This document shows, one piece after another, positions 37,857 through 46,480 of a stretch of DNA of 64,000 nucleotides; positions within the stretch are counted from its first letter, which is position 1; every line of letters begins with the position of its first letter. This stretch comes from Pseudomonadota bacterium (GTDB lineage: Bacteria; Pseudomonadota; Gammaproteobacteria; Burkholderiales; Burkholderiaceae_C). The position numbers were made by a program, and so were the translations under genes. The notes under the pieces were generated by a model. It worked only from the letters and a program-made list of their open reading frames with translations. It had not been told where the DNA came from and did no database searches. The DNA lies in contig JAIUPH010000018.1 of NCBI GenBank assembly GCA_020161065.1, positions 310,001-374,000 on the forward strand. The letters are read 5' to 3'.

Positions 37857-38257
37857 GCATCGCGGTCGACACCAACGTGCTCGTGCGCCTGTTGGTGCGC
37901 GACGACGAAGCCCAGTACACCGCCGCCCGGCGCCTGTTGGACCGCGCCGCGGCGGCCGACGAGCCGGTGCTGGTGCTGCTGCTCGCGCTGCTGGAAACCG
38001 AGTGGGTGCTGCGCAGTCGCTACCGGCTCGACAAGCCCAGCATCGCCGGTGCCTTTGCCGCCCTGCTGGAAAGCGCCGACGTCGAGTTCGAGCACGCGCC
38101 CACGGTGGAAGAAGCGCTGTACCGATGGTCGCAGGATGCCCGCGCCGACTTTGCCGACTGCCTGCTGGCCGCCCGCGCGGCGCAGCTCGGCTGCCGCCGC
38201 TTCTTCAGCTTCGACGCCGGCGCCGCCCGGCTGCCCGGCGTGGAGTTGCTGAGGTAA
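37853..38257 (+). CDS. PIN-domain toxin (VapC-like RNase)
   Basis: This 134-residue PIN protein has the acidic active-site pattern AVDTNVLVRLL (first Asp), LETEWVL (Glu), ADFADCLLAA (Asp) and FFSFDAGA (last Asp), so all four metal ligands look intact. Such toxins cleave specific RNAs, often initiator tRNA or rRNA loops. It pairs with the overlapping AbrB-type antitoxin, and the pair sits between urtB and urtA on the opposite strand. Confidence 0.92.
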   Translation: MSIAVDTNVLVRLLVRDDEAQYTAARRLLDRAAAADEPVLVLLLALLETEWVLRSRYRLDKPSIAGAFAALLESADVEFEHAPTVEEALYRWSQDARADFADCLLAARAAQLGCRRFFSFDAGAARLPGVELLR

Positions 38258-38264
38258 ATGCACC

Positions 38265-38295
38265 GTCCCCTCGGGGACCGGCCGCGCCAGCGGCC
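38265..38295. repeat. REP-like palindrome, copy 1
   Basis: GTCCCC-TC-GGGGAC (38265-38278) is followed by GGCCGC (38280-38285) and GCGGCC (38290-38295), giving two adjacent hairpins just past the PIN stop. A near-identical block recurs at 38356-38393, and a third hairpin lies between them. It may act as a bidirectional terminator between the converging PIN and urtA genes. Confidence 0.7.
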
Positions 38296-38321
38296 AGGGG
38301 GAGCAGCGGTGTCAGCGCCCT

Positions 38322-38351
38322 GAACCCGATCCGGCTTTGCCGGTCGGGTTC
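38322..38351. terminator. Strong 12-bp hairpin between PIN and urtA
   Basis: GAACCCGA and CCGG on the left pair with CCGG and TCGGGTTC on the right, with one bulged T and a CTTTG loop. It lies centrally between the two REP-like copies in the convergent region, so it probably terminates transcription from both sides. Confidence 0.65.
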
Positions 38352-38355
38352 AGCA

Positions 38356-38393
38356 GCCCCCTCGGGGGGCGGCCGCACGAGCGGCCGGGGGCT
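38356..38393. repeat. REP-like palindrome, copy 2
   Basis: This second copy of the block at 38265-38295 reads CCCCCTCGGGGGG, then GGCCGC (38371-38376) and GCGGCC (38381-38386). It ends just before the urtA stop. Confidence 0.65.
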
Positions 38394-38396
38394 CAC

Positions 38397-39674
38397 TCAC
38401 TTCTTTTCGGGCTCGTCCTTCTTGCCCTTGTTCTCCGCAATGAACGGACTCCAAGGCTGCGCCTTCACCGGCCCCTTGGTCTTCCACACCACGTTGAACT
38501 GGCCGTCGGCCTTGACCTCGCCGATGAACACCGGCTTGTGCAGGTGGTGGTTCTTCGGGTCCATCGTGGAGACGAAGCCGCCGGGCGCCGGCACGGTCTG
38601 GCCGGCCATCGCGGCGATGACCTTGTCGGTGTCGGTGCTCCTGGCCTTCTCGACCGCCTGCTTCCACATCATGATGCCGATGTAGGTGGCCTCCATCGGG
38701 TCGTTGGTCAGCGGCTTGTCCTTGTGGCCGGCAATGCCCTTGGCCTTGGCGTAGTCGCTCCACTTCTTGACGAACTCGGTGTTGGCCGGGCTCTTGATGC
38801 TCATGAAGTAGTTCCACGCCGCGAGATGGCCCACCAGCGGCTTGGTGTCGACGCCGCGCAGCTCTTCCTCGCCCACGCTGAAGGCCACCACCGGCACGTC
38901 GGTGGCCTTCAGGCCCTGGTTGCCCAGCTCCTTGTAGAACGGCACGTTGGAGTCGCCGTTGATCGTCGACACCACCGCGGTCTTCTTGCCCTCGGCGGCA
39001 AACTTCTTGATCTTGGCGATGATGCTCTGGTAGTCGCCATGGCCGAAGGGGGTGTACTCCTCCATGATGTCGGCGTCGGCGATGCCCTTGCTGTGCAGGA
39101 AGGCGCGCAGGATCTTGTTGGTGGTGCGCGGGTACACGTAGTCGGTGCCCAGCAGCACGAAGCGCTTGGCCGCGCCGCCGTCCTTGCTCATCAGGTACTC
39201 GACGGCCGGAATCGCCTGCTGGTTGGGCGCGGCGCCGGTGTAGAAGACGTTCTTGCTGAGTTCTTCGCCCTCGTACTGCACCGGGTAGAACAGCAGGCTG
39301 TTGAGCTCCTCGAACACCGGCAGCACGCTCTTGCGCGAGACGCTGGTCCAGCAGCCGAAGACCACGGCCACCTTGTCCTTGCTGACGAGCTGGCGCGCCT
39401 TCTCGGCGAACAGCGGCCAGTTGGACGCCGGGTCGACGACCACGGCTTCAAGCTTCTTGCCGAGCACGCCGCCCTTGGCGTTGATCTCGTCGATGGCCAT
39501 CAGCACCGTGTCCTTCAACACGGTCTCCGAGATCGCCATCGTGCCCGACAGCGAGTGCAGCACGCCGACCTTGATGGTCTCCTGCGCGTGGGCGGTCCCG
39601 AGGCCGAGCGTGGCCAGACCGGCGATGCTGGCAACGGCCAGCGTGTGAAGCGCGAAGCGGCGGCGAGACGACAT
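38397..39674 (-). CDS. urtA: Urea ABC transporter substrate-binding protein UrtA
   Basis: This 425-residue periplasmic receptor has a signal peptide ending GLGTAHAQ. It then reads TIKVGVLHSLSGTMAISET, AVVFGCWTSVSRKSVLPVFEE, LFYPVQYEGEE and YTGAAPNQQAIPAVEYL, all hallmark UrtA segments. Its C-terminus is a highly charged KGKKDEPEKK. AGGAGG-like sequence lies upstream of ATG 39674. It is on the same strand as urtBCDE but separated from them by about 930 bases holding the toxin-antitoxin pair and hairpins. Confidence 0.96.
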   Translation of the reverse strand: MSSRRRFALHTLAVASIAGLATLGLGTAHAQETIKVGVLHSLSGTMAISETVLKDTVLMAIDEINAKGGVLGKKLEAVVVDPASNWPLFAEKARQLVSKDKVAVVFGCWTSVSRKSVLPVFEELNSLLFYPVQYEGEELSKNVFYTGAAPNQQAIPAVEYLMSKDGGAAKRFVLLGTDYVYPRTTNKILRAFLHSKGIADADIMEEYTPFGHGDYQSIIAKIKKFAAEGKKTAVVSTINGDSNVPFYKELGNQGLKATDVPVVAFSVGEEELRGVDTKPLVGHLAAWNYFMSIKSPANTEFVKKWSDYAKAKGIAGHKDKPLTNDPMEATYIGIMMWKQAVEKARSTDTDKVIAAMAGQTVPAPGGFVSTMDPKNHHLHKPVFIGEVKADGQFNVVWKTKGPVKAQPWSPFIAENKGKKDEPEKK

Positions 39675-39854
39675 GGGCAAATTCCTCCTGGGGCAATCGT
39701 TGATCGAGACGGCCCTCAGCTTAGGAACGGCCCGCCGCCGGGCCAATACGACAGATGGCGTAGCCGGCCCGCCGCTGCCACCCCACGTCGCGGGCGCTGG
39801 CACACTGCGCGGCTTTACGCCGAACGCCCGCCCGAGCCACCGATCGCCCCCAGC

Positions 39855-41042
39855 ATGAACACGACCGAGCGCTACCTGATCGCGATGCTGATCATCTTCA
39901 CCGTGCCCTACCTCGCGTGGCGGCTGTGCCGGCTGGAGCGCGTGGCGCCGCTGGTGGTGGTGCAGATCGTCGGCGGCATCCTGCTCGGCCCCGGCGTGCT
40001 GGGCGCGGCCTACCCGGGCTACTACGAGTTCGTGTTCACGCCGCAGGTCATCACCGCGCTCAACGGCGTGGCCTGGTGGGCGGTGATGGTGTTCGTGTGG
40101 ATCGCCGGCATCGAGCTCGACCTCGGCCAGGCCTGGGCGCGCCGGCGCGAGACCGCCGTCACCGCCGGCCTGGCGCTGGCCTGCCCGCTGCTGCTGGGCT
40201 GCCTGGCCGCCTGGCCGCTGCTGCTGCAGGGCGCGGCGTGGATCGGCCCGCAGGCGCAAACCTGGCAGTTCGTGCTGGGCGTCGGCATGGCCTGCGCGGT
40301 GACGGCGCTGCCCATCCTGATCCTGCTGATGGAGCAGCTCCACATCCTGCGCCAGCCCATCGGCCAGCGCATCCTGCGCTACGCCAGCCTGGACGACGTG
40401 GCGATCTGGGGCGTGCTGGCGCTGATCCTGCTGGACTGGACCCGCGTCGGTCGGCAGTTAGGTTTTCTCGTCGCCTTCGCCGTCGCGGCCTGGGCCTTGC
40501 GTCGGCTGATGCAGCGCCTGCAGCCGCGCGACCGCTGGCCCGTGGGCCTGGTCTGGCTGGCCGCCTGCGCCTTCGGCGCCGACTGGTCGGGCCTGCACTT
40601 CATGGTCGGCGCCTTCCTCGCCGGCGCGGTGATGGAGGCCGAGTGGTACGACCAGGCGCAGATGGACTTGCTGCGCCACCACGTGCTGCTGGTGATGATG
40701 CCGGTGTTCTTCCTGTCGACCGGCCTGCGCACGCAATGGGACGTGGGCGGGCTGGCCGTCTTCGCGGCGGCCGGCTGGCTGCTGCTGGCCGCGGTGGCCG
40801 GCAAGCTGGCCGGCGCCCACCTCGCCGGCCGCTGGCTGGGCTGGGCGCCCGGCGAAGCCTCGCTGATCGGCTGGCTGCTGCAGACCAAGGCGCTGATCAT
40901 GATCATCTTCAGCAACATCCTGCTCGACAAGTCGCTGATCACCCACGAGACCTTCACCGCGCTGCTGCTGATGGCCCTCGGCAGCACCGTGCTGACGGTG
41001 CCCATCGTGCGGCCCAAGCTGCGGCGGCTGGGCTTGGTGTGA
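39855..41042 (+). CDS. Kef/NhaP-type monovalent cation:proton antiporter
   Basis: This 395-residue membrane protein has about twelve hydrophobic helices. It contains VVQIVGGILLGPGVLG, WIAGIELDLGQAW, YASLDDVAIWG with the paired Asp residues expected for CPA2 transporters, and MPVFFLSTGLRTQW. No C-terminal RCK/TrkA domain is present, so it is the membrane part only. The gene diverges from urtA across 180 bases. Na+ or K+ exchange for protons is likely; the ion is unknown. Confidence 0.88.
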   Translation: MNTTERYLIAMLIIFTVPYLAWRLCRLERVAPLVVVQIVGGILLGPGVLGAAYPGYYEFVFTPQVITALNGVAWWAVMVFVWIAGIELDLGQAWARRRETAVTAGLALACPLLLGCLAAWPLLLQGAAWIGPQAQTWQFVLGVGMACAVTALPILILLMEQLHILRQPIGQRILRYASLDDVAIWGVLALILLDWTRVGRQLGFLVAFAVAAWALRRLMQRLQPRDRWPVGLVWLAACAFGADWSGLHFMVGAFLAGAVMEAEWYDQAQMDLLRHHVLLVMMPVFFLSTGLRTQWDVGGLAVFAAAGWLLLAAVAGKLAGAHLAGRWLGWAPGEASLIGWLLQTKALIMIIFSNILLDKSLITHETFTALLLMALGSTVLTVPIVRPKLRRLGLV

Positions 41043-41281
41043 TGGGGTTGGTGTGACGGCGCAGCGCTACACTCCCACTCCGGTCGGCAGTTCACCCAGG
41101 CGTCGCCGCGCGGCCCGGTCCGCGAGCTAAACCTGCCCTTCGTCATCCCCTGGTCCCGGAATGTCCTGCACGCCCTTGCGGCATGCGGCCCGGCCCGGCA
41201 AGTCGGCGGCCCCCGGCAACGCCCGCGCTTCGTGCACGGCGGATCCGAGCCCATGCCCGAGCCCGTGAACAGGAGGCCGCC

Positions 41282-41938
41282 ATGGCCAGAACCCCCACCC
41301 CGCTGCACCTGGCGGACCTTTCCGCCTTTGCCCGCACGCTGGGCCGCACCCTGGCCGAGCGCCAGGCCGGCAAGCCGGCGCCGCCCAGTCACCTGGAACT
41401 GCTGAACCTGATCGCCCGCGCCGCCGGGCACCGCAACCTGCAGGCCTTGCAGGCCGCCGCGCTGTCCACGCCCGCGGCGCCGGCGGCCGGTGCGCCCAGC
41501 GCGGCCTCCGCGGCTGCTGCCGCGGCGCCACCGGCCGCCGCGCCGGCCTTGAGCGCCACCGCCCGCAAGGCGCTGCAGCAGTTCGACGCGCAGGGCCGCT
41601 TGCAGCGCTGGCCGGCCCGCTTCGCGGTGCAGCGGCTGGCGATGTGGGTGCTGTGGACGCGCTTCGACGCCAAGCGCCGCTACACCGAGCGCGAGGTCAA
41701 CGCCATCCTGCGCCAGGCCAACACCTTCGGCGACCACGTGACGCTGCGCCGCGAGCTGATCAACCACCGGCTGATGACGCGCAAGAGCGACTGCAGCGAC
41801 TACCGCAAGGTGGCCGCGCGCCCCGACGACGAGGCGCGCGCGCTGCTCACGGCCTACCGCGCCGCGGCCGCGTCGCCCCCAGTGCCGCCGACGGCGACGC
41901 GGCCGCCGCAACCGCGGCAACCGCTACCGAAGCGATGA
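41282..41938 (+). CDS. DUF2087 domain protein
   Basis: This 218-residue protein has an N-terminal helical segment with LLNLIARAAGHRNLQALQAA, an Ala/Pro-rich linker (about 62-92) and a C-terminal DUF2087 domain. The domain reads LQRWPARFAVQRLAMWVLW, RYTEREVNAILRQAN and LRRELINHRLMTRKSDCSDYRK. DUF2087 resembles a winged helix and often accompanies ArsR or MarR-type regulators, so DNA binding is plausible. The function is unknown. Confidence 0.85.
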   Translation: MARTPTPLHLADLSAFARTLGRTLAERQAGKPAPPSHLELLNLIARAAGHRNLQALQAAALSTPAAPAAGAPSAASAAAAAAPPAAAPALSATARKALQQFDAQGRLQRWPARFAVQRLAMWVLWTRFDAKRRYTEREVNAILRQANTFGDHVTLRRELINHRLMTRKSDCSDYRKVAARPDDEARALLTAYRAAAASPPVPPTATRPPQPRQPLPKR

Positions 41939-41970
41939 TCCAATCCCCGCTGCGCCACCGGAGACTTGCG

Positions 41971-43002
41971 ATGCTCTTTCCCACCACCGTCGTCGGCAGC
42001 CTGCCGCAGCCCGACTGGCTGATCGACCGCGACAAGCTGGCCGGCACCTTTCCGCCGCGCGTGCGCATGCGCGAGCTGTGGCGCGTGGCCGAGCCGCAGT
42101 TGCAGCAGGCCTGGGAAGACGCGACGCTGCTGGCCATCCGCGCTCAGGAAGATGCGGGGCTGGACATCGTCAGCGACGGCGAGATCCGCCGCGAAAGCTA
42201 CAGCAACCGCTTCGCCACCGCGCTGGAGGGCATCGACCTCGACCGCCCCGGCACGGTGATGAACCGCTCGGGGCTGCCGATCCCGGTGCCGCGCATCGTC
42301 GGGCCGATCCGCCGCCGCCACGCGGTGGAGGTGGACGACCTGCGCTTCCTGAAGGCGCACACCACGCGGCGCGTGAAGATCACCGTGCCCGGCCCGTTCA
42401 CGATGAGCTGCCAGGCGCAGAACGACTTCTATGCCGACGACGAAGCGGCGGCGCTGGCCTACGCCGCGGCGCTGAACGGCGAGATCGCCGACCTCTTCGC
42501 CGCCGGTGCCGACGTGGTGCAGATCGACGAGCCCTGGATGCAGGCGCAGCCCGAGAAGGCGCGCCGCTACGGGCTGAACGCCCTCAACGCCGCGCTGGCC
42601 GGCATCGACGGCACGACCGCGGTGCACATCTGCTTCGGCTACGCGGCCATGGTGCAGCAGCGGCCCAGCGGCTACAGCTTCCTGCCCGAGCTGCGCGGCT
42701 GCCGCTGCCGGCAGGTGTCGATCGAGACCGCGCAAAGCGCACTCGACTGCGCCGTGCTGACCGAGTTGCGCGACGACCAGCAGGTGATGGTGGGCTGCGT
42801 CGACCTCGCCGACCCGGCGGTTGAAACGCCCGAGCAGATTGCCGCGCGCATCCGCCGCGCGCTGCCCTTCGTCGCCAAAGAGCGCGTGATCCTGGCGCCC
42901 GACTGCGGCATGAAGTATCTGCCGCGCGACGTGGCGCTGGCCAAGCTGCGCGCGATGGTGGCGGCGGCACAGTTGCTGCGCGCCGAGCACGGGCCGGCCT
43001 GA
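41971..43002 (+). CDS. Cobalamin-independent methionine synthase (MetE) C-terminal-like protein
   Basis: This 343-residue protein matches the catalytic C-terminal barrel of MetE but lacks the N-terminal half. It has TTVVGSLPQPDWL, GLDIVSDGEIRRESY, VVQIDEPWMQ, HICFGY and LAPDCGMKYLPRDVA. The zinc-site His, Glu and Cys pattern appears complete (HICFGY, the second Cys in APDCG). Stand-alone MetE-C proteins act as methyltransferases on varied thiols or are uncharacterised. GGAG at 41960-41963 supports the start. Confidence 0.88.
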   Translation: MLFPTTVVGSLPQPDWLIDRDKLAGTFPPRVRMRELWRVAEPQLQQAWEDATLLAIRAQEDAGLDIVSDGEIRRESYSNRFATALEGIDLDRPGTVMNRSGLPIPVPRIVGPIRRRHAVEVDDLRFLKAHTTRRVKITVPGPFTMSCQAQNDFYADDEAAALAYAAALNGEIADLFAAGADVVQIDEPWMQAQPEKARRYGLNALNAALAGIDGTTAVHICFGYAAMVQQRPSGYSFLPELRGCRCRQVSIETAQSALDCAVLTELRDDQQVMVGCVDLADPAVETPEQIAARIRRALPFVAKERVILAPDCGMKYLPRDVALAKLRAMVAAAQLLRAEHGPA

Positions 43003-43020
43003 ACCGCTACGCTCGCGCTC

Positions 43021-43896
43021 ATGAGCGAACCCGACGCCTACACCCCGCCCGCCGTGTGGACCTGGCAGCCCGGCCAGGGCGGGCGCTTCGCCGCCATCAA
43101 CCGGCCGACCGCCGGCGCCACGCACCAGCGCGAGCTGCCGCTGGGCCGCCACCCGCTGCAGTTGTATTCGCTGGGCACGCCCAACGGCGTCAAGGTGACG
43201 GTGATGCTGGAAGAGCTGCTGGCGCTGGGCCACGCCGGCGCCGAGTACGACGCCTGGCTGGTGCGCATCGACAACGGCGAGCAGTTCGGCAGCGGCTTCG
43301 TCGCCGTCAACCCCAACGCCAAGATCCCGGCGCTGCTGGACCGCAGCGGGCCCGCGCCGGTGCGCGTGTTCGAGTCGGGCGCCATCGTGCTGTACCTGGC
43401 CGAGAAGTTCGGCGCACTGCTGCCCGCGGCGCCGGCTGCGCGCGCCGAATGCCTGTCGTGGCTGTTCTGGCAGATGGGCGCGACGCCCTTCCTCGGCGGC
43501 GGCTTCGGCCACTTCTACGCCTACGCGCCGCAGAAGCTGCAGTACCCGATCGACCGCTATGCGATGGAGGTCAAGCGCCAGCTCGACGTGCTGGACCGCC
43601 GCCTCGCCGAAAGCCGCTACCTGGCGGGCGACGACTACAGCATCGCCGACATCGCCGTCTGGCCCTGGTACGGCACGCTGGCCAAGGGCCAGCTCTACGA
43701 GGCCGGCGAGTTCCTGCAGGTGCAGCAGTACCGCCACGTGCTGCGCTGGACCGACGAGATCGCCCAGCGCCCGGCGGCGCGCCGCGGCCGCATGGTCAAC
43801 CGCACCTGGGGCCAGCCGTCGAGCCAGCTGCACGAACGCCACGACGCCGGCGATTTCGACACCCGTACCCAAGACAAGCTGCAGAGCCCCTCATGA
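43021..43896 (+). CDS. yghU: YghU-type glutathione S-transferase / disulfide-bond oxidoreductase
   Basis: This 291-residue protein has the long YghU N-terminal extension (WTWQPGQGGRFAAINRPTAGATHQRELP) before the thioredoxin fold LQLYSLGTPNGVKVTVMLEEL, with FESGAIVLYLAEKFG later. The all-helical C-terminal domain includes MGATPFLGGGFGHFYAYAP. YghU proteins bind two glutathiones and reduce disulfides. It overlaps the next GST gene (ATGA), so the two are co-translated. Confidence 0.93.
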   Translation: MSEPDAYTPPAVWTWQPGQGGRFAAINRPTAGATHQRELPLGRHPLQLYSLGTPNGVKVTVMLEELLALGHAGAEYDAWLVRIDNGEQFGSGFVAVNPNAKIPALLDRSGPAPVRVFESGAIVLYLAEKFGALLPAAPAARAECLSWLFWQMGATPFLGGGFGHFYAYAPQKLQYPIDRYAMEVKRQLDVLDRRLAESRYLAGDDYSIADIAVWPWYGTLAKGQLYEAGEFLQVQQYRHVLRWTDEIAQRPAARRGRMVNRTWGQPSSQLHERHDAGDFDTRTQDKLQSPS

Positions 43897-44528
43897 CCAT
43901 CACCCTGTACGACTGCGCCAGTGCCCCCAGCCCGCGCCGCGCCCGCATCCTGCTGGCCGAAAAAGGCGTGGCCCACGAGACCGTCGCCATCGACCTGCGC
44001 AGCGGCGAGCAGCTCGGCGAGGCCTACCGCCGCATCAACCCGCAGTGCACGGTGCCGGCGCTGCGCACCGACGACGGCCTGGTGCTGACCGACAACGCCG
44101 GCATCACCGCCTGGCTGGAAGCGCGCTTCCCCGAGCCGCCGCTGCTCGGCCGCACACCGGCCGAGCGCGCCGAGGTCGCCAGCTGGAACTGGCGCGTCGA
44201 GTTCGAAGGCCTGATGGCCATCGCCGAGGCGCTGCGCAACGGCACGCCGGCGATGGCCGGCCGCGCGCTGCCCGGCCCGGTGGACTATGCGCAGATTCCC
44301 GAGCTGGCACAGCGCGGCCTGGCGCGGCTGCAGCAGTTCCTGCTGACGCTGGACGCGCGGCTGGCCGACCACCCCTTCGTCGCCGGCGCGCATTTCAGCG
44401 TGGCCGACATCACCGCGGTGGTGGCGGTCGACTTCGCGCGCGTGGTGCGCGTCAAGCCCGGCGAGCAGCACCCGAACCTGCTGCGCTGGCGCGCCGCGAT
44501 GGCGGAACGGCCGGCGATGGCTTTGTAG
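43893..44528 (+). CDS. Glutathione S-transferase family protein
   Basis: This 211-residue cytosolic GST has an N-terminal thioredoxin-like domain (LYDCASAPSPRRARILLAEKG, with SPRR at the glutathione site) and INPQCTVPALRTDDG with the cis-Pro. The C-terminal helices end VADITAVVAVDFARVV. It probably conjugates or reduces small electrophiles. It is the second gene of a GST pair. Confidence 0.92.
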   Translation: MTITLYDCASAPSPRRARILLAEKGVAHETVAIDLRSGEQLGEAYRRINPQCTVPALRTDDGLVLTDNAGITAWLEARFPEPPLLGRTPAERAEVASWNWRVEFEGLMAIAEALRNGTPAMAGRALPGPVDYAQIPELAQRGLARLQQFLLTLDARLADHPFVAGAHFSVADITAVVAVDFARVVRVKPGEQHPNLLRWRAAMAERPAMAL

Positions 44529-44567
44529 CCGGCATCATCGGGGCTTCGTCTCAGCAACGCCGCCACC

Positions 44568-44954
44568 ATGCCGCTCATCGATCTCGTCGCCCTGCTCGCC
44601 TTGCTGCAGTTCCTGGTCTTCGGCGCCCTGGTCGGCCGCGCGCGCGGCCGCTACGGCATCAAGCCGCCGGCCGTCAGCGGCCACGAGATGTTCGAGCGCG
44701 CGTACCGCGTGCAGATGAACACGCTGGAGCTGCTGGTCGTCTTCATCCCCGCGCTGTACCTGGCCGCGCGCTACTTCGCGCCGCTGCCGGCGGCCATCGC
44801 CGGCGCCGTCTACCTGGTAGGCCGCATCGTCTACCAGCAGGCCTACATGCGCGACCCCGGCCGCCGCAGCCTGGGCTTCCTGATCAGCATGCTGCCCTGC
44901 ATGGCGCTGCTGGCGGCCGCGGGGTTCGGGGTGCTGCGGGCGATGATGGCTTGA
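44568..44954 (+). CDS. MAPEG family membrane protein
   Basis: This 128-residue inner-membrane protein has four hydrophobic helices and the MAPEG signature FERAYRVQMNTLELLVVFIP. MAPEG members are glutathione-dependent transferases or peroxidases in the membrane, which fits two soluble GST genes directly upstream. Confidence 0.92.
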   Translation: MPLIDLVALLALLQFLVFGALVGRARGRYGIKPPAVSGHEMFERAYRVQMNTLELLVVFIPALYLAARYFAPLPAAIAGAVYLVGRIVYQQAYMRDPGRRSLGFLISMLPCMALLAAAGFGVLRAMMA

Positions 44955-44975
44955 CCCTGGCACGGCGTCACGGCC

Positions 44976-45464
44976 TCACGGCGCCCGTGCCCGCCGCCGC
45001 TGCAGCAGCGCCCACACCATCACCGCCACCACCGCCACGTTGACCAGCAGCAGCGCCAGCCCCAGGCCGCTGAACTTGTGCGCCAGCTTGGCCAGTTCCA
45101 GCGGCAGGTAGACGGCGCCGCTCAGCGCCGCCAGCCATTCGGCCCAGGCGCGCTCGCGGTACAGGCCCCAGGCCTCGACGAAGCGCAGCGCGGCATAGCC
45201 GGCCGCGCCCAGCGCCAGCCAGATCAGATTGGACTGCTGCAAGTGCGAGACCGCGTCCAGGAAGATCTGCGGATACTTCGACGCCGGGTTCAGGTGCGAG
45301 TGCTCGACCAGGCGCACGGCCAGCTCGTGCAGGTCCTTGTGCACCAGGCCGAGCAGGCCGCTGGCCGCCAGCAGCACGACCAGGCCCTTGGCCGCCTCGA
45401 CCGCGGCAATCGCGCGGATGGCGCGGCGCGCGGCACGCTCCGTCGAGGGCGACGTGGCGCTCAT
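44976..45464 (-). CDS. DUF2127 family membrane protein
   Basis: This 162-residue protein has four predicted membrane helices and family segments AIAAVEAAKGLVVLLAASGLL, LRFVEAWGLYRERAWAEWLAAL and SGAVYLPLEL. The start at 45464 overlaps the stop of the LysR gene, and both lie on the minus strand. The function is unknown. Confidence 0.85.
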   Translation of the reverse strand: MSATSPSTERAARRAIRAIAAVEAAKGLVVLLAASGLLGLVHKDLHELAVRLVEHSHLNPASKYPQIFLDAVSHLQQSNLIWLALGAAGYAALRFVEAWGLYRERAWAEWLAALSGAVYLPLELAKLAHKFSGLGLALLLVNVAVVAVMVWALLQRRRARAP

Positions 45465-46375
45465 GCCGTCCACCGCCGCTCGAACTCGCGGTCGGCGAAC
45501 TGCTCGACCAGGAAGTCGACGAAGCACCTCACTTTGGCCGGCAGGTGGCGGCGCGTCGGGTAGGCGATGTTCATCACCAGGCGCGACAGCTCCCAGTCCT
45601 GCAGCACCGGCACCAGGCGGCCGCCGACGATGTCGTCGTGGATGATGTACAGCGGCTGCAACAGGATGCCCAGGTGGCGCAGCGCCGCCGCGCGCAGCAC
45701 CTGGCCGTCGTTGGCTTCCAGCAGGCCCTGCACCGTCAGCGTGGTGACGGCGCCGTTGCGCGTGAAGCGCAGCTGGTGCGGCTGGTTGGCCAGGTTGTAG
45801 ATCAGCAGCCGGTGCGCGCCCAGCTCGTCGGGCGTGCGCGGCGTGCCGTGGCGCTGCAGGTATTGCGGGCTGGCCGCCAGCACGCGCTTGGTCTCGGCCA
45901 GGCGGCGCACGGTGATCGCCGAATCGTCCTCGAACTCGCGGTTGCGGATGGCCACGTCGATGCCGCTGTCCAGCAAGTCGGTGTAGCGGTTGGAGACCAC
46001 CACCTCCACGCGCAGCCCCGGGTAACGTTCGATGAAAGCCGGCAGCAGCGGCGCGATGACGATCATGGAAAACGACAGCGAGGCCGTCACGCGCAGCAGC
46101 CCGGTGGGCTTGAGCACCGCCTCGTGGACGGCGCTCTCGGCCTCGCGCAGTTCGGCCAGCAGCGGCTTGCAGCGGCGGTAGTAGCTGTCGCCCACCTCGG
46201 TGAGGAACAGCCGCCGCGTGTTGCGCTGCACCAGCCGCGCGGCCAGCCGCTCTTCCAGCGCCGCCAGGTGGCGGCTGGCCGCGGCGTTGGACAGGCCCAG
46301 GCTCGCGGCCGCGCGCGTCAGGCTGCCCAACTCGGCCACCTGCACGAACAGTTCGATCTCGGTCCAGCGATCCAT
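45461..46375 (-). CDS. LysR-family transcriptional regulator
   Basis: This 304-residue regulator has a winged HTH at residues about 18-45 (SLTRAAASLGLSNAAASRHLAALE) and an effector domain with the DLLDSGIDVAIRN motif of the CrgA/DhcR-like group. It diverges from the dioxygenase-transporter operon across 105 bases, so it is the likely regulator of that operon. It shares an operon with the DUF2127 gene. Confidence 0.93.
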   Translation of the reverse strand: MDRWTEIELFVQVAELGSLTRAAASLGLSNAAASRHLAALEERLAARLVQRNTRRLFLTEVGDSYYRRCKPLLAELREAESAVHEAVLKPTGLLRVTASLSFSMIVIAPLLPAFIERYPGLRVEVVVSNRYTDLLDSGIDVAIRNREFEDDSAITVRRLAETKRVLAASPQYLQRHGTPRTPDELGAHRLLIYNLANQPHQLRFTRNGAVTTLTVQGLLEANDGQVLRAAALRHLGILLQPLYIIHDDIVGGRLVPVLQDWELSRLVMNIAYPTRRHLPAKVRCFVDFLVEQFADREFERRWTA

Positions 46376-46389
46376 GTTTACCCGAAGTT

Positions 46390-46404
46390 TTCCGGCGCGC
46401 GGAA
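46390..46404. promoter_or_regulatory. Candidate LysR operator TTCCG-N5-CGGAA
   Basis: A perfect inverted repeat with 5-base arms, containing a T-N11-A core, lies 15 bases upstream of the lysR start and about 75 upstream of the divergent dioxygenase-like gene. The position suits autoregulation and activation. A second palindrome, AAAGCTTT, follows at 46406-46413. Confidence 0.45.
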
Positions 46405-46480
46405 CAAAGCTTTGCGGCCTGCGCGCTTGGTGCAGCGGCAGCGGAAGTCTAGAGTCGCCGCGCCGCCGTTGCCGTTCCCC

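Noticed and set aside
38337-39854. An N-terminal extension of the antiporter reaching back through urtA
   Set aside because: The extension is the antisense of urtA; the antiporter homology starts at ATG 39855.
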